Below, in pieces: positions 16,495 to 24,229 of a stretch of DNA of 31,916 bases. This DNA is from JBMNSK01 sp050945155 (lineage in GTDB: Bacteria; Actinomycetota; Coriobacteriia; Coriobacteriales; Eggerthellaceae), in contig JBMNSK010000014.1 of the NCBI GenBank assembly GCA_050945155.1, positions 1-31,916 on the forward strand, read 5' to 3'. A model generated the notes under the pieces. That model was given only the letters and a program-made list of their open reading frames with translations. It was not told the origin of the DNA and did not search any database. Numbering within the stretch: position 1 is the stretch's first letter; each line of letters opens with the position of its first letter. Made by a program: the position numbers and the translations under genes.

Positions 16495-17591
16495 AGATTG
16501 AAATTGAAAATCAAAGGCCATACGAATTTGTTTGTGGCGATGGTTTACTTGATACCCTCGGTGAGCGCATTCGCTCCCACCCAGATCTAGGGAAGGCCGC
16601 AGCGGTCTTTGTCCTGACCGATGAGCATGTGGGCGCACATTACCTTGAACGTGGACTTGCATCGCTTCGCTTAAGCGGTTTTGTTTGTGATAGCTATACC
16701 GTGCCCGCCGGTGAAGGCTCAAAATCTCTTTCTGTTGCAGAAGAGATTTGGGAATATATGGCAGCTCATAACTTCGGACGCGACTGCATTGTCTGTGCTC
16801 TCGGTGGCGGTGTCGTTGGAGATCTAGCTGGCTTTATTGCCTCAACCTATATGCGCGGTCTGAGCTTTGTGCAGGTTCCCACCTCCTTGCTCGCAATGGT
16901 CGATAGCTCCGTAGGCGGTAAAACCGCCGTCAATCTTGCCGCAGGGAAAAACCTGGTAGGCACCTTTTTGCAACCCGCCTTGGTACTTGCCGATATGGAA
17001 ACGTTAACTACACTTCCGGATTGCGAATGGGTCTGCGGTCTAGGCGAGGTCGCAAAAGCGAGCGTCATTGATTCGCCGGAATTTTTTTCGTGGCTTTCAG
17101 ACCATGCGAGCGAGATTGCATCTCGGAGTAAGAGCGTGTCGCGTGAAGCAATCCTTCGGTCTGTTTCTTTTAAAGCGAGGATAGTTGCTCAGGATGTTCG
17201 CGAGCTTGCAAATGTACGCGAATGCCTCAACTATGGTCATACTTTGGGTCATGCCATAGAACAAGTTGCTGGCTTTGGAACTTTTAGTCATGGAGCTGCC
17301 GTTGCCGAGGGCATGCGCTTTGCCGCACGTCTTGCACAAGACCTTGCGGGTGCAGAACCTGCATTCGTGGTCGCCCAGGATACCCTGCTTTCAGAGCTTG
17401 GGCACACGCCACTTCCGTGGCGCGGCTCTGCTCAGGAACTGTTTGACGCCATGAAGCGAGACAAAAAGACGCGCGGCGGAAAGATTCGTTTCGTCTTAGC
17501 AACTAAACCGGGGCAGTGGGAGCTTAAAACGGTTGAAGATAATCTTGTACTTGAGCACCTGATGGCCTGGTCCAAGACGGACAGATACTAG
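16479..17591 (+). CDS. aroB: 3-dehydroquinate synthase
   Basis: 370-residue NAD- and zinc-dependent enzyme that makes 3-dehydroquinate from DAHP, the second step of the chorismate pathway. NAD-site GGGVVGDLAGF, VPTSLLAMVDSSVGGKTAVN, and zinc ligands E190 (GLGEVAK), H254 (NYGHTLGHA) and H271 (SHGAAVAEG) are all visible. ATG 16479 lies inside the end of aroK with GAGAAGG 8-15 bases upstream. Length is normal. After the stop, a 7-bp palindrome (17599-17614) without a T run separates it from aroQ-pepQ. Confidence 0.97.
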   Translation: MSETIEIEIENQRPYEFVCGDGLLDTLGERIRSHPDLGKAAAVFVLTDEHVGAHYLERGLASLRLSGFVCDSYTVPAGEGSKSLSVAEEIWEYMAAHNFGRDCIVCALGGGVVGDLAGFIASTYMRGLSFVQVPTSLLAMVDSSVGGKTAVNLAAGKNLVGTFLQPALVLADMETLTTLPDCEWVCGLGEVAKASVIDSPEFFSWLSDHASEIASRSKSVSREAILRSVSFKARIVAQDVRELANVRECLNYGHTLGHAIEQVAGFGTFSHGAAVAEGMRFAARLAQDLAGAEPAFVVAQDTLLSELGHTPLPWRGSAQELFDAMKRDKKTRGGKIRFVLATKPGQWELKTVEDNLVLEHLMAWSKTDRY

Positions 17592-17598
17592 CTATAGC

Positions 17599-17614
17599 TG
17601 CAGGTAAACCTGCA
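17599..17614. repeat. Short inverted repeat between aroB and aroQ-pepQ
   Basis: TGCAGGT-AA-ACCTGCA forms a compact 6-7 bp hairpin just after the aroB stop codon. It has no T run, so it is not a classical terminator; it could be an mRNA processing or stability element. Confidence 0.45.
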
Positions 17615-17669
17615 AAAGTCGCAAATACAGCTTCGATAGCAATTTGAGAGAGCGGCGGAAGGATAAAGG

Positions 17670-19331
17670 ATGAGCATAAAAAAGGTTCTGGTTTTAAACG
17701 GTCCTAACCTCGATATGTTGGGGACACGTGAACCTGAAGTGTACGGGACACAGACCCTTGAAGACATCGAGAAGGCTATTACGGATTATGGCAAGGCGAA
17801 GAAGGTAGATATAACTTGCTACCAGTCTAATGGCGAAGGTGGGCTCATCAAGAAGATTCACAAAGCAAAGAAGTCCTTTGACGCAATCATCTACAATCCG
17901 GGTGCCCATACGCATTATTCCTATGCGCTGCGCGATGCTATTGCATCTATCGATAAACCAGTCATAGAAGTTCACCTTTCCGATATTTCAAACCGGGAAC
18001 CCTTTCGCGCCAAATCGGTCATAGCTCCTGTATGCGTTGCCCAGGTGCGCGGACTTGGCCTCGACGGTTATAAAAAAGCCCTTGATATCTTGGTTTCTAC
18101 GAAGGATTTTCACCAACTTGGGGAAGGGTATGAAAAGCGCTATCCCGCCGCCCAAGTCATCATTGGCAAAGCAGAAAAAGAAACAGACAGGTTGAACCCC
18201 CAAGACTTTCCTGGTGCTTCTGATCTGCGCATCAAGAAGGCGCGCACGGCTATGAAAGCTCTCGGAGCGAATTATTTCTTCGTTCGCGACACCTCGAATA
18301 TCACCTGGCTTTCTAACTTTGACCAGGTCTTTGATAGCGAGCGTGCTCATGCCTTGATCATAGATTCCAAGCAAACATACCTACATACCGACTCGCGTTA
18401 TTTTGATGCCGCCGTTGCTGAAGGGGAGAAGAAAAATCCAGAAATTAAGGTTTCCATGGAGCCGGAAGCACATTCGGCCTTTTTAGCGGATCAGGTCCAT
18501 ACGGCAAAGCATACTGCCTGCGTGCTTGCTATTGAGGATGATATGCCCCTTCGAGAATATCGAAGCCTTGAGCAGACGCTTAGACAACGTGGGTCTTCGT
18601 TTCTTGCCATCAAGGAAACCCGCAACCTTGTTTTGGGACTTCGCGCAGTCAAGGACAAAGGCGAGGTAAGCCGCCTTAAGGCAGCGCAGGCCATTACGGA
18701 TGCAGCTTTCAGGCACATCATTTCATACATGAAACCTGGCATGACGGAGCGCCAAGTACAAATTGAGCTCGAAGACTATATGATTCGTCACGGCGCTTCC
18801 GGTTTGGCTTTTTCGTCCATTGTTGCTACTGGCGCGAACGGAGCAAGCCCGCATAGCATCCCCGGCGATACCGTGCTTGAAGAGGGGCAGTGTGTCGTCA
18901 TGGATTTTGGGGCGCGTGCCTATGGGTATTGTGCCGATATGACACGAACTGTTTTTGTTGGCGAACCAGATGAAGAATTGCGCCATGCCTATCAGGTACT
19001 ACGGCGTGCGAACGAAGCAGTTGAGGACCAGCTAAAACCAGGTATGACCGGCAAAGAAGCTCACGAGCTTGCTGAGAAAGTGCTTGCCGAGGGGGGATTT
19101 GCAGGCAAGATGGGTCACGCGCTAGGCCATGGTGTTGGTATCGACGTGCATGAGGAGCCGCGTTTATCCCCGATTAATTCAGCACCCCTTGAGGTAGGAA
19201 ATGTTGTCACCGTTGAGCCGGGGATTTATATTACGGGACGCTATGGTATGCGTCTTGAGGACTGCGGCCTTATCACTGAGAATGGCTACGAAGTCTTTTC
19301 TCGTATCTCGCACGAGATGGTTATAATATAA
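17670..19331 (+). CDS. Fused type II 3-dehydroquinase and Xaa-Pro aminopeptidase (AroQ-PepQ)
   Basis: 553-residue single reading frame with two complete enzymes. Residues 1 to about 147 are type II dehydroquinase (3-dehydroquinate to 3-dehydroshikimate): NGPNLDMLGTREPEVYG with R20 and Y25, YQSNGEGGL, NPGAHTHYSYALRDAI, H102 in EVHLSDISNREPFR, and VRGLGLDGYKKAL. A linker of about 35 residues leads to a creatinase-type N-domain (about 185-315) and an M24 metallopeptidase domain (about 325-545) with all five metal ligands D412, D423, H487, E516 and E530, as in proline-specific aminopeptidases. Start ATG 17670 has GGAAGGA at 17657-17663. Elsewhere in Actinobacteria aroQ and pepQ are adjacent separate genes; here they are fused. 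Both halves look active. Confidence 0.93.
   Translation: MSIKKVLVLNGPNLDMLGTREPEVYGTQTLEDIEKAITDYGKAKKVDITCYQSNGEGGLIKKIHKAKKSFDAIIYNPGAHTHYSYALRDAIASIDKPVIEVHLSDISNREPFRAKSVIAPVCVAQVRGLGLDGYKKALDILVSTKDFHQLGEGYEKRYPAAQVIIGKAEKETDRLNPQDFPGASDLRIKKARTAMKALGANYFFVRDTSNITWLSNFDQVFDSERAHALIIDSKQTYLHTDSRYFDAAVAEGEKKNPEIKVSMEPEAHSAFLADQVHTAKHTACVLAIEDDMPLREYRSLEQTLRQRGSSFLAIKETRNLVLGLRAVKDKGEVSRLKAAQAITDAAFRHIISYMKPGMTERQVQIELEDYMIRHGASGLAFSSIVATGANGASPHSIPGDTVLEEGQCVVMDFGARAYGYCADMTRTVFVGEPDEELRHAYQVLRRANEAVEDQLKPGMTGKEAHELAEKVLAEGGFAGKMGHALGHGVGIDVHEEPRLSPINSAPLEVGNVVTVEPGIYITGRYGMRLEDCGLITENGYEVFSRISHEMVII
19322..19327 (+). promoter_or_regulatory. -10 box of an internal efp promoter
   Basis: A perfect TATAAT sits at the very end of aroQ-pepQ, 35 bases before the efp start codon, predicting a start near 19334 and a 29-base leader with GAGGAGG. 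No good -35 is seen. It would let EF-P be made independently of the aro operon. Confidence 0.5.
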
Positions 19332-19362
19332 AAGCTTTTTTTGAGTTTAAGAGGAGGATCCA

Positions 19363-19923
19363 ATGGCTATTTCAACTGCCGATTTCAAAAACGGTATGTG
19401 CATTGAGTATAACGGCAAGCTTTGTACCATCGTTGAATTCCAGCATGTAAAACCAGGTAAGGGTGGTGCTTTCGTACGTACGAAGCTTCGTGATATCCGC
19501 AGTGGTCGCGTCGTTGACTATACGTTTAACGCTGGAACCAAGTTCGATACGGTTCGTTTGGAAACCCGCAAGATGCAGTACCTCTACAACGATGGTGCTG
19601 ACTTCTACTTCATGGACAATGACACCTATGAGCAGCTTTCTATTCCTGCCGATGTGGTGGGAGACAATGCTCAGTGGCTTAAGGAAAACGATGAAGTTTC
19701 TCTTCTCTATGCAGGAGATGAGCTTATCAGCCTCGAGCCCCAGATGTTTGTCGAACTCGAAGTAACCGAGACCGAACCTGGTTTCAAGGGCGACACGGTT
19801 TCCGGTGGCACAAAGCCAGCAACGCTTGAAACCGGCGCAGTAGTTCAGGTTCCTCTCTACATCGAAGTCGGTGAGGTACTACAAATCGACACGCGTGACG
19901 GTCGCTTCGTAAAGAGGGTCTAA
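19363..19923 (+). CDS. efp: Elongation factor P
   Basis: 186-residue three-domain translation factor that binds stalled ribosomes and speeds Pro-Pro peptide bonds. Domain 1 (KOW-like) carries the tip loop VKPGKGGAF with K33, the residue modified or used by the family. The C-terminal signature region YIEVGEVLQIDTRDGRFVKRV is present. Length is normal. ATG 19363 follows a strong GAGGAGG. The unmodified-type tip (PGKGGA) does not show which modification enzyme, if any, is used. It lies after pepQ as in many Actinobacteria. Confidence 0.98.
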   Translation: MAISTADFKNGMCIEYNGKLCTIVEFQHVKPGKGGAFVRTKLRDIRSGRVVDYTFNAGTKFDTVRLETRKMQYLYNDGADFYFMDNDTYEQLSIPADVVGDNAQWLKENDEVSLLYAGDELISLEPQMFVELEVTETEPGFKGDTVSGGTKPATLETGAVVQVPLYIEVGEVLQIDTRDGRFVKRV

Positions 19924-19950
19924 ACAGTTTTAAGCTGCCTTTGTTTTTTT

Positions 19951-20001
19951 AAACCCCGTTTTTGAATCTCATCACTGGGAGACGAAGGCGGGATTTATTT
20001 T
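19951..20001 (+). terminator. Likely terminator after efp
   Basis: A long imperfect hairpin runs from AAACCCCG (19951-19958) through TTTTTG and TCTC, loop, GAGA, CGAAGG and CGGGATTT, followed by ATTTT. Several pairs are G-T. The position, 28 bases after the efp stop and before the next promoter, supports a terminator. Confidence 0.55.
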
Positions 20002-20111
20002 GGTCATGCGTACCGGTGCTGGAGCGACTCTTTGGCGGCTAGTATTACAAAACGGTGACAAGGAGCACGTTTCGCACAGGTTTTTTGTCTTTCCCCCGTA
20101 AATTCAGGACC

Positions 20112-20145
20112 AAAGAGGTGTAAATCCTCTTTCATCTCCTATAAT
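20112..20145 (+). promoter_or_regulatory. Promoter and candidate operator of the carboxylase operon
   Basis: A perfect TATAAT at 20140-20145 predicts a start near 20152. Immediately upstream is a perfect inverted repeat AAAGAGG-N7-CCTCTTT (20112-20132), which covers the place of the -35 hexamer. No good -35 sequence is present otherwise, so regulation by a protein bound at the repeat, or an activator-dependent promoter, is plausible. The repeat does not match the BirA or FapR operators I know. Confidence 0.5.
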
Positions 20146-20189
20146 CTTTATTTCGACAAAAAAGAATGATGTTTAAGGAGGTGCACACC

Positions 20190-22079
20190 TTGTCAGGATT
20201 AAAACTAATGGATGTCACGATTCGTGACGGCCAGCAAAGCTTATGGGCTACCCGTATGACCATCGGCGATATGCTGCCAATTTTGCCAAAGATTGACAAG
20301 ATTGGTTATTGGGCAATCGAGGCCTGGGGTGGTGCAACATTCGATACGTGTCTGCGTTTTCTTGATGAAAACCCTTGGGAGCGCCTTCGTTCCATTAATG
20401 CCAATACGCCTAATACGCCTTTGGCGATGCTTTCGCGTGGCCAGAACTTAATTGGATACAAGCATTACTCAAAGGATATCTGCCATCGCTTCATTCACGC
20501 CGCTCATCGCAATGGTGTTGATGTCTTTCGCGTATTTGATGCTTTGAATGATGTTCGAAACATGGTTGACAATGCCGAAGCCATTAAAGAGTGCGGTGCT
20601 TGGTTTGAGCCAGCCATTTCTTATACGGTTTCGCCTGTTCATACCTTGGATAACTACCTTGAGTATGCTCAGCAGCTCAAAGATTTGGGTGCTGACTCCA
20701 TTGCTATCAAGGACATGGCTGGTATGCTTACTCCCTATCGCACCGAGCGTATGGTAAAAGCACTCAATGCCGAAATTGGCCTGCCGGTACATATCCACTG
20801 CCACTATGTTGGTGGTATGGCGCCAACCAATATTATCAAGGCTGCTGAATGCGGTGCTGCTATTGCCGATACGGCATCAACGCCGCTTGCATTTGGTAAC
20901 TCTCATCCAGCGGTAGAAATGATTGTTGCGGCCTTGCAAGAGAGTCGCTATGACACCGGCTTAAACCTGGATGACCTCTTCGAGATTTCGGATTACTGGG
21001 AAGAGGTTCGTCAGCGCGGCCATTATAAGCGGGGCGTTTCTTCGCTTATGCATATGCGTGTGTACTCACACCAGGTGCCGGGCGGCATGATGTCAAACTT
21101 GGTTTCGCAGCTCGAAATCCAGAAGGCATTAGACCGTCTGCCTGAGGTTATGGAAGAAATTCCAAAAGTACGTGCCGAGGTTGGCTATCCGCCACTGGTT
21201 ACGCCTATGTCTCAGATTGTGGGAACGCAGTCGGTGCTTAACGTGCTTACCGGCAAGCGGTGGGGCGTTGTGTCTAAGGAGATGAAGGACTACCTCTGCG
21301 GCTACTATGGTAAGGCGCCTGGGCGTATTGACCCTGAAATTAAAAAGAAGGTCGTTGGTGACGCCTATGTGGTTCCACCTGATGTATCACCGGGATCTCT
21401 GGTAACAACGACCTATGATGATCTTGCCGAGGAAATCGGAGATTTGGCTCAAAGCGAGGAAGATGTGCTCATGTATGCCATGTTCCCGAATGAGGCACGT
21501 ACGTATTTAAGCAAACATCGTACATCTGAAAAGGTGAAATTCCTCTTGGAGGAAGAAGTAAGCCAAACCAAGAAGGAGGATTACGTGGATATTAATCAGA
21601 TTCGCGAACTGGTAAAGGTTGCTGAGGAAAGCGGCGTTGGCGAAATCGTCGTTGAAGAAGAGGGCGCACGTATTGCGGTACGTATGCCGAGTGCTGTTGC
21701 AGCTGCACCTGCATCTGTTCCGGCAGCTCCTGCAGCCCCAGCCGCTGAAGCTCCAGCTGCTGCACCTGCGGCACCTGCTGCTGAGGACACCGGCTCAAGG
21801 CCTGCAACTTGGAAGCCAGTAATTGCTCCCATGGTTGGTACCTTCTACACCTCACCTGCTCCTGGCGAGCCGCCTTTTGTTAAGGAGGGCGATGAGGTCG
21901 CTGCAGGTCAGACGCTTTGCATCGTAGAGGCAATGAAGCTGATGAATGAAATTACAGCTGAAGAAGTCGGTACGGTTCGTGAGGTTTGTCTTGAGGATGC
22001 AACGCCGGTTGAGTACGGCACGGTCCTCTTCTATGTTGAGCCTCATGGCGCACCGGCACCAGCACCGGAGACGGCATAA
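20190..22079 (+). CDS. OadA/5S-type carboxyltransferase fused to an AccB-like biotin carrier
   Basis: 629 residues. Residues 1 to about 450 are a pyruvate/oxaloacetate carboxyltransferase: DVTIRDGQQS (D13), RGQNLIGY, DVFRVFDALNDVRNM, K174 in AIKDMAG and metal ligands H201/H203 in HIHCH. Residues 466-629 form a whole acetyl-CoA-carboxylase-type biotin carrier: VDINQIRELVKV, an Ala/Pro linker, and APMVGTFYTSPAPGEPPF (the AccB thumb) with EAMKLMN, biotinylated at K583. With the next gene this should carry out biotin-dependent carboxyl transfer, most simply pyruvate carboxylase or oxaloacetate decarboxylase. The start is TTG 20190, because a perfect AAGGAGGTG lies at 20175-20183; the ATG pair at 20166 has none. 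An internal start may also exist at 21585. Confidence 0.9.
   Translation: MSGLKLMDVTIRDGQQSLWATRMTIGDMLPILPKIDKIGYWAIEAWGGATFDTCLRFLDENPWERLRSINANTPNTPLAMLSRGQNLIGYKHYSKDICHRFIHAAHRNGVDVFRVFDALNDVRNMVDNAEAIKECGAWFEPAISYTVSPVHTLDNYLEYAQQLKDLGADSIAIKDMAGMLTPYRTERMVKALNAEIGLPVHIHCHYVGGMAPTNIIKAAECGAAIADTASTPLAFGNSHPAVEMIVAALQESRYDTGLNLDDLFEISDYWEEVRQRGHYKRGVSSLMHMRVYSHQVPGGMMSNLVSQLEIQKALDRLPEVMEEIPKVRAEVGYPPLVTPMSQIVGTQSVLNVLTGKRWGVVSKEMKDYLCGYYGKAPGRIDPEIKKKVVGDAYVVPPDVSPGSLVTTTYDDLAEEIGDLAQSEEDVLMYAMFPNEARTYLSKHRTSEKVKFLLEEEVSQTKKEDYVDINQIRELVKVAEESGVGEIVVEEEGARIAVRMPSAVAAAPASVPAAPAAPAAEAPAAAPAAPAAEDTGSRPATWKPVIAPMVGTFYTSPAPGEPPFVKEGDEVAAGQTLCIVEAMKLMNEITAEEVGTVREVCLEDATPVEYGTVLFYVEPHGAPAPAPETA
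21573..22079 (+). other. Possible internal start giving free AccB-like biotin carrier
   Basis: Inside the carboxyltransferase-biotin carrier gene, AAGGAGG (21573-21579) lies 5 bases before an in-frame GTG at 21585. Initiation there would give 164 residues beginning MDINQIRELV, the same start as free-standing AccB proteins (E. coli AccB begins MDIRKIKKL), and nearly the same length. The segment carries the biotin Lys and the AccB thumb. This is an inference; it may be a relic of a former gene boundary. Confidence 0.5.
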
Positions 22080-23431
22080 TGTTCGAGAAAATATTAGTAG
22101 CGAATCGCGGAGAAGTTGCGCTGCGCGTTATGCGTGCAGCGCACGAGCTGGGCGTAAAGACGGTCGCAGTGTATTCGACTGAAGATGCGAATACCTACCC
22201 CGTGCACTACGCTGATGAGGCTGTATGTATCGGCCCGGCTCCAGCGAACAAAAGCTATCTGGTCATTCCTAATATCATCGAGGCCGCTAAGAGCACGGGC
22301 GCTCAAGCAATTCATCCAGGCTATGGCTTCTTGGCTGAAAACGCCGATTTTGCCCGTGCGTGCTCCGATGAAAACATTGTCTTTATCGGCCCTTCTGCTC
22401 AGTGCATTGAGCGTATGGGCGATAAGAGTTCAGCGCGCGAGACCATGAAACTGTGCGGCGTTCCGACCGTTCCTGGTTCCGACGGTTGTATTGAGACCGC
22501 CGAAGAAGCGAAGCGCTTTGCAGATCGAGTTGGCTACCCAGTCCTTATTAAGGCTACTGCGGGTGGCGGCGGCAAAGGCATGCGCGAAGTGCATGACCCT
22601 GCCAAACTTGAGTCGGAATATATGGCGGCGCGAGCCGAGGCACGTGCTGCTTTTGGTAACGACGAGGTCTATTTAGAGAAACTCGTTTTGCGCCCGCGCC
22701 ATGTGGAGATTCAGGTTCTTGCTGATAACTTTGGAAATGAAATTGCTCTGTGTGAGCGTGACTGTTCTGTTCAACGTAGGCACCAAAAGCTCATCGAAGA
22801 AGCTCCTTCTCCTGCTTTAGATGAAAACCTGCGTCGTATGATGGGCGTTGCTGCTATTAAGGCAGTGCGTGCAACGGACTACCGTAATGCAGGAACCATT
22901 GAGTTCCTTCTCGACCAGGATGGTAATTTCTATTTCATGGAAATGAATACCCGTGTTCAGGTTGAGCATCCGGTGACTGAACAAATCACTGGCACGGATA
23001 TCGTGAAAGAGCAGATTCGTATTGCGGCAAACGAGCCAATGTCTTGTGCCCGCCGTGCTCCCTTTGCTCCTTCAGGTCACGCGATGGAGTTCCGTATTAA
23101 TGCCGAAGACCCTGACCATGGCTTCCGTCCTTGTCCGGGAACAATTACTCGTTTCGAAGTTCCGACGGGTCCTGGTGTACGAGTTGAAAGCTATATTCAT
23201 TCCGGTACCAAGATTTCTCCGCTCTATGACTCTTTGGTAGCGAAACTTATTGTCTATGGACAGGATCGCGAAGAAGTTCTCGCACGTGGTCGCCGCGCCT
23301 TAGATGAATTTATTATTGAAGGAATTAAAACAACGATTCCTTTCCATCGTCGCGTACTGGATAATGCGGTATTCTGCAGAGGAGAGGCGACAACTGATTT
23401 TATTGAAACTCAGATGGGAGATTTGCTATGA
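22079..23431 (+). CDS. accC: Biotin carboxylase (AccC/PycA type)
   Basis: 450-residue ATP-grasp enzyme that carboxylates the biotin on the preceding protein, using bicarbonate and ATP. KILVANRGEVALRV, HPGYGFLAENADFA, the ATP lid KATAGGGGKGMR, ERDCSVQRRHQKLIEEAPSP, EFLLDQDGNFYFMEMNTRVQVEHPVTE and the FRINAEDP segment are canonical. Length is that of stand-alone biotin carboxylase, without a carrier domain. ATG 22079 overlaps the upstream TAA by one base. It may serve acetyl-CoA carboxylase as well as the fused carboxyltransferase. The stop overlaps the next start (ATGA). Confidence 0.95.
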   Translation: MFEKILVANRGEVALRVMRAAHELGVKTVAVYSTEDANTYPVHYADEAVCIGPAPANKSYLVIPNIIEAAKSTGAQAIHPGYGFLAENADFARACSDENIVFIGPSAQCIERMGDKSSARETMKLCGVPTVPGSDGCIETAEEAKRFADRVGYPVLIKATAGGGGKGMREVHDPAKLESEYMAARAEARAAFGNDEVYLEKLVLRPRHVEIQVLADNFGNEIALCERDCSVQRRHQKLIEEAPSPALDENLRRMMGVAAIKAVRATDYRNAGTIEFLLDQDGNFYFMEMNTRVQVEHPVTEQITGTDIVKEQIRIAANEPMSCARRAPFAPSGHAMEFRINAEDPDHGFRPCPGTITRFEVPTGPGVRVESYIHSGTKISPLYDSLVAKLIVYGQDREEVLARGRRALDEFIIEGIKTTIPFHRRVLDNAVFCRGEATTDFIETQMGDLL

Positions 23432-23766
23432 GCGAACTCAATCTTGATGGGATGTCACTAGGGCCAGGCGTTGCAGAGACCATCGTTGCGATGGCCGCCA
23501 AGGACGTCGAGGGCGTAGTTGCCGTAGGCCAAGCTTCTTCCGGCTTTTTGAAATTGCCGGCAAAACCTGCCTCTGACAGCATCGACGTCGTACTCGACGA
23601 AAACGGTGGCCTTAATATTTCTATTCGCCTGACCGTACGTTTTGGTTATGCTCTTCCCGAGATTGCCGAGAACGTACGCAAGGCCGTTGCCGAAGCTGTG
23701 CTAAGCCAGCTCGGAAAGCCGGTCAATTGCATCGACGTCTATATCGATGACATCCAGTTTGGTTAA
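23428..23766 (+). CDS. Asp23/Gls24 family protein
   Basis: 112-residue protein of the Asp23 (DUF322) family: SLGPGVAETIVAMAAKDVEGVVAV followed by two beta-alpha units and GKPVNCIDVYIDDIQF. Family members include envelope-associated stress proteins of Gram-positive bacteria and the small YqhY protein, which in Firmicutes lies beside accB-accC and nusB and has been linked to control of acetyl-CoA carboxylase. The same neighbourhood occurs here (accC upstream, nusB downstream), so this is probably the YqhY-type member. Start ATG 23428 overlaps the accC stop by four bases, so both are likely made together. Confidence 0.85.
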   Translation: MSELNLDGMSLGPGVAETIVAMAAKDVEGVVAVGQASSGFLKLPAKPASDSIDVVLDENGGLNISIRLTVRFGYALPEIAENVRKAVAEAVLSQLGKPVNCIDVYIDDIQFG

Positions 23767-23782
23767 TAGCAACTGAGACGCT

Positions 23783-24229
23783 ATGGCGGCGAAACGACAT
23801 AAGAGAACCGAGGCAAGGCGTGCTGCAGTGGCGCTCTTGTACTCAAGTGATATTACAAAAGAAAACGCCACGACCATTGTTGAGCGTGGCGTTTATCCTG
23901 CCGACCAGGTAGAGCCGAACGAATATGCCGAAGAAGTTCTTCGGGGTGTAACTGAGCACCAGGCAGAGATTGACGACCTTCTTATTTCAGCGTCTGAAAA
24001 TTGGCTGCTCGATCGTATGCCTGTTGTGGACCGGGCAATTCTGAGACTTGCCGTATATGAGATTTTGTATATCGACGAGGTGCCGATATCGGTCTCCATT
24101 AATGAGGCAGTTGACCTGGCGAAAGAATTCGGCGGGGAGGATGAGTCTTCAAGGTTTGTTAACGGCGTGTTGGGAAAAATAGCACGCAAGCTTGAAGAGG
24201 AGTCCGAAGAGGACAACACGGATGAATAA
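23783..24229 (+). CDS. nusB: Transcription antitermination factor NusB
   Basis: 148-residue all-helical RNA-binding protein that, with NusE/S10, binds boxA RNA in rRNA antitermination. RRAAVALLYSSDIT at the N-terminus, ENWLLDRMPVVDRAILRLAVYEIL and VSINEAVDLAKEFGGEDESSRFVNGVLGKI are standard. The tail is acidic. ATG 23783 has no clear Shine-Dalgarno, and the gap after the Asp23 gene is 16 bases. The end overlaps xseB by 8 bases. Confidence 0.96.
   Translation: MAAKRHKRTEARRAAVALLYSSDITKENATTIVERGVYPADQVEPNEYAEEVLRGVTEHQAEIDDLLISASENWLLDRMPVVDRAILRLAVYEILYIDEVPISVSINEAVDLAKEFGGEDESSRFVNGVLGKIARKLEEESEEDNTDE

Noticed and set aside
17599..17614. Terminator between aroB and aroQ-pepQ
   Set aside because: The hairpin is short and has no T run, and the downstream gene belongs to the same pathway; listed only as an inverted repeat.
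20006..20101. Small open frame of 31 codons upstream of the carboxylase operon
   Set aside because: It has no Shine-Dalgarno, lies between a terminator and the TATAAT promoter, and shows no recognisable protein features.
21592..21855. Minus-strand Gln/Ala-rich frames inside the carboxyltransferase-biotin carrier gene
   Set aside because: They mirror the Ala/Pro linker codons of the real gene on the other strand.
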